From contig NC_063151.1 of the NCBI RefSeq assembly GCF_020921035.1, positions 34,912,934-34,976,933 of the forward strand: a stretch of DNA of 64,000 nucleotides. The letters run 5' to 3'. The position numbers and the translations under genes are program-made. Shown here in pieces: positions 58,137 to 64,000 of the stretch (the first letter of the stretch is position 1; each line of letters begins with the position of its first letter). Origin of the DNA: Rhodamnia argentea (lineage: Eukaryota > Streptophyta > Magnoliopsida > Myrtales > Myrtaceae). The notes beneath the pieces are model-generated. The model ran no database searches and was not told where the DNA came from. It worked only from the letters and a program-made list of their open reading frames with translations.

Positions 58137-61100
58137 TCATTTCTTCCGCTGTTTCTTGGCAGGAGATTTGGTTGGTTGCCCTGCGTTTCCAGGGTTGGAG
58201 TCATCCACCATTTTCTGTACAGATAAGGAGGAGCAGATAGCCATCATCTTATCTTTATGCTGAAGGAAACAAGCATCTACTAGTACTAGCAGGAGAAAAT
58301 AACTCACCTTTTTTCTTGATCTCTGCCTCTGTCGCCCTCTGTTCTTCCTCCTCCCAACATTCTGGAACAGACACAATTTTCTTTCAGCAACCGTTGGCAA
58401 AATTACTACATTTTACTTCATTTTTGGTCAGGAAATTAAGGCGAACCTGTGCCAAAGCTACAACCCGGGCATGCATCTCTGCAGCTGTCTCTTGATGTTC
58501 AATTTCCCCATCACTGTTGAGCATTGCTTTTAGCCGACCTTCTTTAAGCAATTTTTCAGATCGAGCATGCTTCTGAATCCATTGAAGGCAAAATTCAGAA
58601 AAAAATATTCACTCACAAGCCAACCGCTCTTATTCACCTAGGATTACCTCACTCAAGAGAATTTCGACCGCTAGAAAAAGGAAAGTTGGGGGGATATATT
58701 TGATTTTGCAGGCTGGAAATGAGACATCAAAAGTTTTATATATATTTGCACCTGTGACTTTAAATTTTTCAAAAATATTCAGTGAGACAAAAGATTTGAA
58801 TTTTGAAATCTGATCTACAAATTATAAAAGACTGCTATGAAAAGGGGGGTAAAGCTAAAGTGGAGCCAGTAAAAGCCGCTAATCAGATTCATTCAATCTG
58901 GGAGACGAACTAGATGGAAATCAGGTTGACTGGTAAAGGTTCTCATCTGGCAACTTACAATAACGAACAAGTGTCCCTCACCACATAATGCACCTATTAC
59001 TTAAAAACTTAATGAGTTCAAGAGGCATATAAGCGCGAACATCACCTCAAATATGGAAGCAACAAAATCCACAGAATGGAGTAAGAGTTTGAGCTCTTAG
59101 TGATAGTTTTAGTTCTGATAGCCTATCGTTTGTTATTAGTGAAAGCCTAAGGGACCACACCAACAAAACTGGCTCGCAGTACCAAACAGTTCTATATGAC
59201 ACAGAAAACAAATAAGGGAACCAAAATCTGATGGAAGGCAAATATAAGTGAAACATGTTCTCTACACAAAACATAGGAAAAGTCTTAATTCCAGAAAACT
59301 ATTAAGCAAGTATAAAAAACAAAAGAACACGAGCGAGGAGTTCTTTTAACCCCCTCTTCTTTCACTGGCAGTAGTTTTAGTATTTTCTTTCCCTTATTCG
59401 GGTAGGATGGAAGGTGGGATAAAGAGCAAATTATAGAGGGATGCATCACATTGTAAAGAAAATCTCTTTTTGTCCCACATTTAGAGAGGATGGAACTTTG
59501 TCATCACAAAGCTCTCACCTTGGATTTAAGATGGGTCTTCAAAGTCTCTTCCTTCAGACAGACAACTCTTGGGCATATCCTGCACTTGAAAACAGACTTG
59601 GAACACAAGATATAGTCTAGAGCATCATCAGGTATTGGATCCTTTTCATCCACGTCCTCACCCTTTGGCTCTGTACTTCCCTCACGTCCTTTTAAAGACA
59701 GCTGACTGTCATTAATTAGTGGCAAACGAGTTCCACTTTCGTCATCTTCTTCATTGACTGATAAACCTGAAATTTCATCTCGATGTCAGATAGAATCACG
59801 TTTTCCTAGCTAGACAGATAATTTCAAATTGCAGCCACATTGTTTTTGATTCATGAAGACTTCTATATGGGTTGACAATCACAATGATAAATAAATAAAT
59901 AAATAACAGGATCAGAATACAGTGCAACCACATATGTGCGTCCTGATAAGGAGAAACAACAACCTACTTGACAAGTGCTTCAAAAAATTCACACAGACAC
60001 AAGATGTTGCAACTTTGATTACTCTCCTATCCTCTTCTTGATTGCAGATTTGCTCACACAAAACTAATTCTCTGTTACTTATTTAGCCTTCTACTCAGAA
60101 GAAGCTAGGAATTAAGGACCTCCAATGTTACCTGGCTTCAGTAAGGAATGTCACCTCCGCTTTTTAATTCAATATAATGGCAGCCAAAACCATCCTTAAA
60201 AAAAAAAAAATCTTCCTCAAATACGTTTTATGGACTCTAGAGTCTCTTCCCACAAATGACGGTCTCTAACTAAGAACACATACTTCTCCAATAAAGTCCC
60301 TGAACCGAAGAAAAGAATTAGGCAGGTTGCACTTGCACTGTTTACTGCTAAAACCTAACCTTAGTCTAAGAATGAGTTTCCACATGAATGCCTTTCTTGA
60401 ACTTCGCATTCACAGCTGCAGAATTGGCTTACTAATGATACATTTTCTTCTCCCAGGAATTTGAGTTTTCCAAATGAAAACTGTCAGCTCTTTTAGTAAC
60501 TTTGGTAATCGATTCAAGCAAATGAGCTTCAAGGGATCAAGATAAGAGACTGAACTTCTCTTTTTCGCAAATGAGCTCAAACAACCTCCTATCGACACAT
60601 AGCAACTCCACAGATCCATCCAAAATTTCTACCACAACATAAAATGAAGTAAGTCTTCACTAGAAACCTCTAAAAGAGCATCCCATTCACCAAACAAGAT
60701 CGAAAGTGGCATTTACTACCATCAAAGAACCGAGAAAGAGAAAAAAACAAACTCCAATAACAGAGGCAAAAAGGACTATAACATATTTAAGAGTTGTAAT
60801 TTGTCCAAGCTCTGAGAAAATCGAAACAGGAAAGTGTGGAATTCGCCAGGTGCAAGAGCAAGTGAAACCAACATTATAAATTAGACAGGACGATCATACC
60901 TGACGAGTCAACACCGACCTCATTAACAGAGCTATCCTCGCTCTCATATCCTGCAAAACTTGATAAGAATCTCCATTTAGCATCTCCAGAGGAGATTTGC
61001 AAGAATTCTTAAAAGCAGTTCTTATACTACACTTCTCGTGCAAATTGAGCACGAAAAACAACTTAATCGATGAGGGAATCAATGTAGGCTCAAAAAGAAC

Positions 61101-61285
61101 GAACCAGATGAGGAGGAAGGAGATTCAGGATCGACCTTCACTTCTGCTTCTCCTACGTCATCGTCGTCACCTTCTGATTCTCCCGCAACTTCCGGTTGGA
61201 GCTCCGGCTCCGAATCCGACGAGGAAGATCCGGAGGCGCCATCATTGTCGCCATGGTCGACCTTGTAGAACCGACGCTTTATCAT
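58137..61285 (-). CDS. U1-type C2H2 zinc-finger protein, probably nuclear
   Basis: Exons 61105-61285, 60900-60950, 59519-59766, 58447-58572, 58308-58361 and 58137-58214 give 245 residues, all junctions in phase. The N-terminus (MIKRRFYKVDHGDND) is followed by about 120 acidic, Ser-rich residues. One zinc finger, C139-x2-C142-x13-H156-x5-H162, has the long H-x5-H spacing of U1/matrin-type fingers that bind double-stranded or structured RNA. The last His pair straddles an exon junction. A conserved block (HARSEKLLKEGRLKAMLNSD) and a very basic tail (RRKNRGRQRQRSRKK and PAKKQRKK) act as likely nuclear/nucleolar signals. A role in ribosome or RNA processing is inference. An in-frame ATG at 61348 exists, but TTTTGCAG just before the chosen ATG suggests a leader intron. 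Confidence 0.85.
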
Positions 61286-63083
61286 CCTGCAAAAGAATCC
61301 GCATTCGCAACACCCACCGGGAAAGTCCAAGCAAGGCAAACAATCCAAGAGTTGCTCGCAACACGAGCAGACAACGGATTACCTAGCTCGCTGCTTCTTC
61401 AGCGTTCACCAAATGGTAGATGCGGGGAAACAAGCAGCTCCGAATCGCGTTGAAGATGGACGGAGACAAGCCACGATGACGGCCAGTCGCAGAGAGAGAG
61501 AGAGAGAGAGGGAGGGAGAGAGGGTTTTGGGTTTAGCTCTTCGAGGATGATTATGGGCCTTGGGTCCAAGACTTCATTTGGGCCTATAAACCAGTTTAAC
61601 GTTAATCCGAGATTAGAGCTTTTGTTACGCAAAGAATGACTGATTTAAAAAATATTTTCTAAAAATAATTAATTCTATTGCTTGAAATAATAAATTAATA
61701 ATTTTATTTATTTTTATAACTAATAATTTAGATCTAAATATTTTATTTAACATAAAATAAATTTTATTTATTCATTTTTATAAATTATACAAGCGATTAC
61801 TTTTAGAAAAAATACTTTCCTAATCATCCATTCTCCGCAAAAACAAACGAAGCCCAAGCCTTTTGAATTCAGTGCAACTCTGCTTATTTTCTATAGGCCC
61901 ATATCTTTGATGGGATGGCCATTATTTTCTTATTCATTTGGTTATTGGTGGATTCAAATTTAGATTCAAAATCAAATTCCGAACCGATACGGGTTGTTCG
62001 AACGTGTCGAGGAAGAGAAATCGATGCGATCTGCCATTTAGATCAGCCGATTGTCATTTTCGATATGAGTATTGCCGAATTAAATATCGAAATGTTACGA
62101 AAAAAAAAAGAAATCCATGTATAGAGCGGCTGTCCACCAATGTCTCGTGTGAGAATAGTTTGCTTAGGTTAGGATTCAAGTAGTAATCAAGCCATGTTTT
62201 GCGTGCCGCCACTGCACTGCGTTAACCAAGACCGGAATTTTCTCGGACAGGTGGCGGCCAGCACAAAGCAAACTTGGAAGAGACTTCTCTTTGCTGTGTC
62301 CCAAAGGCCAACGACCGATGGACGGCAGCAAAAGGTTAATATTGTTCGAAATCGAATTGCGACTTCACTTGTTCTTCTTCCTCCTGCAATCAATCAAGGT
62401 CCAACCAAAATCACCGGAACTGCTTTCCCCATTTTGCCCCTCCTCTCCCAATAACCTCATCTCATAGTATCGATAAAGTTTAAAATTAAACAGAACGTGC
62501 AATCAATAGTAGTTGGAGTTGGTTGCAGAAAGATACTCGAATTTCATCTAATTTTTCCTTTTCCAATTCATGATCCCTAGAATGTTGGGATTCCTCCAAA
62601 TTAATGAAATTATCAAATTTACCCTCACATTTTTTTTTTCCAAAATTGAGTTATTAAGTGACGTGAGCCACACCTTAAAAAGAAGGACACATTCGAGAAA
62701 GTAACGTTAAGAAGAAACTTCACTTAGTAAATTAATTTTAATAAATTCGGCACTTTTCAAATAGATTTTCAACAGAAAATTATTAAAACAAGCACCCAAA
62801 ACATTTTTTTTCTTTTTTTTTCTTCAATACAAAAACAGCATAAGGTACATGTTCACTATCGAAATGCAGAGACTATTCACGAATGCGCATTGAACGATAA
62901 TATTACCAAGGTACGTCGTTAAAATTGCACCTTGTGACAAGGCAGCAAATTTCCCCACTTCGTCACCCGAAGGGTATCAACGTAAATTCGAGTAGTTAAT
63001 CTGAATTAGATAACACCTTCCCGGATAATCGTGGGATTAAAAGTGGGGTAGACGGCGGTGTCGCTGCCTAATCAGCAAGTCGT
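61286..63083. other. Divergent intergenic region between zinc-finger and lyase genes
   Basis: Holds the leader of the zinc-finger gene, a (GA)n tract at 61491-61509, an AT-rich segment (61650-61830) with repeated AAATATTTTC-like words, and the promoter of the lyase gene. No gene recognised. Confidence 0.45.
61491..61509. repeat. (GA)n tract near zinc-finger gene leader
   Basis: About ten GA units followed by GGGAGGGAGAGAGGG, roughly 200 bases upstream of the minus-strand zinc-finger start codon. Confidence 0.9.
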
Positions 63084-63090
63084 ATATATG
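63084..63090 (+). promoter_or_regulatory. TATA box of 2-hydroxyacyl-CoA lyase gene
   Basis: GTATATATGC, with the TATATAT core 85-91 bases upstream of the start codon, predicting a leader of about 60 bases. Confidence 0.55.
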
Positions 63091-63174
63091 CGCTCGCTCT
63101 TATCGAACTTCTTCCCACATCACTCTCTTTTACTTGACATCTACCACCCACCCACCTCGAGTACCTCACGTTTC

Positions 63175-64000
63175 ATGGCGGATCCGAACTCGAACCCCAT
63201 CGGAGCTCCGACCCCGATCGACGGCAACGTCCTCGCCGCGAAGTCCCTCGCCCGGTTCGGAGTGGACCGGATGTTCGGCGTCGTGGGCATCCCCGTCACC
63301 TCCCTAGCCAACCGGGCCCTCGCTCTGGGCGTCCGGTTCGTCGCCTTCCACAATGAGCAATCCGCGGGCTACGCCGCCTCCGCGTACGGCTATCTCACGG
63401 GCCGGCCCGGCGTCCTCCTCACTGTCTCCGGCCCGGGCTGTGTCCATGGCCTCGCCGGACTCTCCAATGCCATGGCCAACACTTGGCCGATGGTGATGAT
63501 CTCGGGCTCGTGCGACCAGAAAGATTTCGGAAGAGGAGACTTTCAGGAGCTCGATCAGATAGAAGCCGTGAAACCCTTCTCGAAGTTCTCAGTGAAAGCG
63601 AAGGACATAAGGGAAATCCCCAGTTGCGTGGCTCGGGTCCTTGATCAGGCGGTCTTGGGTCGGCCCGGCGGGTGCTACTTGGATATTCCGTCGGATGTGT
63701 TGCACCAGACGGTGACGGAGTCGGAAGCTGAGAGCCTTCTGGACGCGGCCGAGAAGTGCGGGTTGAAGGAGGAGATTCCGAACGTGTTGAGCTCGCAGAT
63801 TGAGGAGGCCGTCGCTTTGCTAAGAGGCGCCAAGAGGCCGTTGATTGTGTTCGGAAAAGGAGCTGCCTTTGCGAGAGCGGAGGACGAGTTGAAGAAGCTG
63901 GTGGAGGTGAGCGGAATTCCTTTCTTGCCGACTCCGATGGGGAAGGGCCTTTTGCCCGACACGCACGAATTGGCAGCGACCGCGGCGAGGTCGCTCGCGA
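63175..64000 (+). CDS. 2-hydroxyacyl-CoA lyase (thiamine-diphosphate enzyme), 5' part
   Basis: The first 275 codons of a gene that leaves the window on the right. The frame is open throughout with no intron so far. The N-terminal ThDP-binding PYR domain shows FGVVGIPVTSLANRAL, the catalytic glutamate in FVAFHNEQSAGYAASAYG, GVLLTVSGPGCVHGLAGL and SGSCDQKDFGRGDFQELDQ, all typical of peroxisomal 2-hydroxyacyl-CoA lyase / oxalyl-CoA decarboxylase-like plant proteins. The second domain begins around LLRGAKRPLIVFGKGAAFA. The enzyme cleaves 2-hydroxyacyl-CoA to an aldehyde and formyl-CoA in fatty-acid alpha-oxidation. The peroxisomal C-terminal signal would lie outside the window. GC content is high, as in the PADRE gene. 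Confidence 0.93.
   Translation, partial: MADPNSNPIGAPTPIDGNVLAAKSLARFGVDRMFGVVGIPVTSLANRALALGVRFVAFHNEQSAGYAASAYGYLTGRPGVLLTVSGPGCVHGLAGLSNAMANTWPMVMISGSCDQKDFGRGDFQELDQIEAVKPFSKFSVKAKDIREIPSCVARVLDQAVLGRPGGCYLDIPSDVLHQTVTESEAESLLDAAEKCGLKEEIPNVLSSQIEEAVALLRGAKRPLIVFGKGAAFARAEDELKKLVEVSGIPFLPTPMGKGLLPDTHELAATAARSLA

Noticed and set aside
61286-61348. Longer N-terminus for the zinc-finger protein starting MDCLPCLDF
   Set aside because: A TTTTGCAG acceptor-like sequence directly precedes MIKRRF, and the Cys-rich extension looks like translated leader intron.
1-64000. CRISPR arrays, bacterial-type operons or replication origins
   Set aside because: No regularly spaced direct repeats or operon structure; the sequence is plant nuclear DNA with spliced genes.

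Overview
The window is nuclear DNA of a flowering plant, almost certainly a eudicot. It has genes with many short introns (consensus GT/AG ends, branch-site-like CTAAC, T-rich acceptors), plant-only gene families (HIPP metallochaperone, PADRE/DUF4228 protein, SABATH methyltransferase, DNA ligase 6), plastid and mitochondrial targeting peptides, many (GA)n/(CT)n tracts, and non-autonomous DNA transposons with long terminal inverted repeats (TIRs). I cannot fix the genus from sequence alone. A Myrtales-type genome such as Eucalyptus is only a guess.

Layout. 1-3100: pieces of an old Copia-type LTR element and simple repeats. 3911-5588 (+): three-exon gene for a mitochondria-targeted acidic/basic protein. 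5600-11500: intergenic, with a 92-bp tandem duplication, a PIF/Harbinger-like TIR element (7001-7913) and a Mutator-like TIR element (8302-8831). 11533-12720 (-): HIPP-type heavy-metal protein. 13673-15820 (-): EAF transcription elongation factor, divergent from 16218-18204 (+), a small plastid-type Cys/His-rich protein. 20228-20695 (+): plastid membrane protein. 21055-22530 (-): broken SABATH methyltransferase, followed by about 4 kb of unrecognised or decayed sequence. 26382-27110: TIR element with 9-bp target duplication. 28349-28852 (+): PADRE protein. 29268-31183: two related Mutator-like elements. 32163-36444 (-): plastid lumazine synthase, eight exons. 38463-49990 (+): DNA ligase 6, nineteen exons. 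51810-52450: another Mutator-like element. 53666-55939 (+): histone chaperone ASF1. 58137-61285 (-): U1-type zinc-finger protein. 63175 to the right edge (+): 2-hydroxyacyl-CoA lyase, cut by the window.

The genes are not an operon or pathway; this is an ordinary mixed plant gene neighbourhood. Two genome-maintenance genes (LIG6, ASF1) lie about 4 kb apart in the same orientation, and ASF1 carries a strong E2F-type site. Exon models were built by hand: every junction listed keeps the reading frame and gives a family-like protein, but no alignment or transcript was available.

I found no convincing new multi-gene system. The most interesting observations are the domain architecture of the LIG6 protein (metallo-beta-lactamase/beta-CASP nuclease fold, two UBA-like segments, PCNA-binding motif, ATP-dependent ligase) with three in-frame starts; the non-canonical GC-AG intron and E2F site of ASF1; and GC-rich, palindrome-bearing cores shared by TIR elements whose ends differ.
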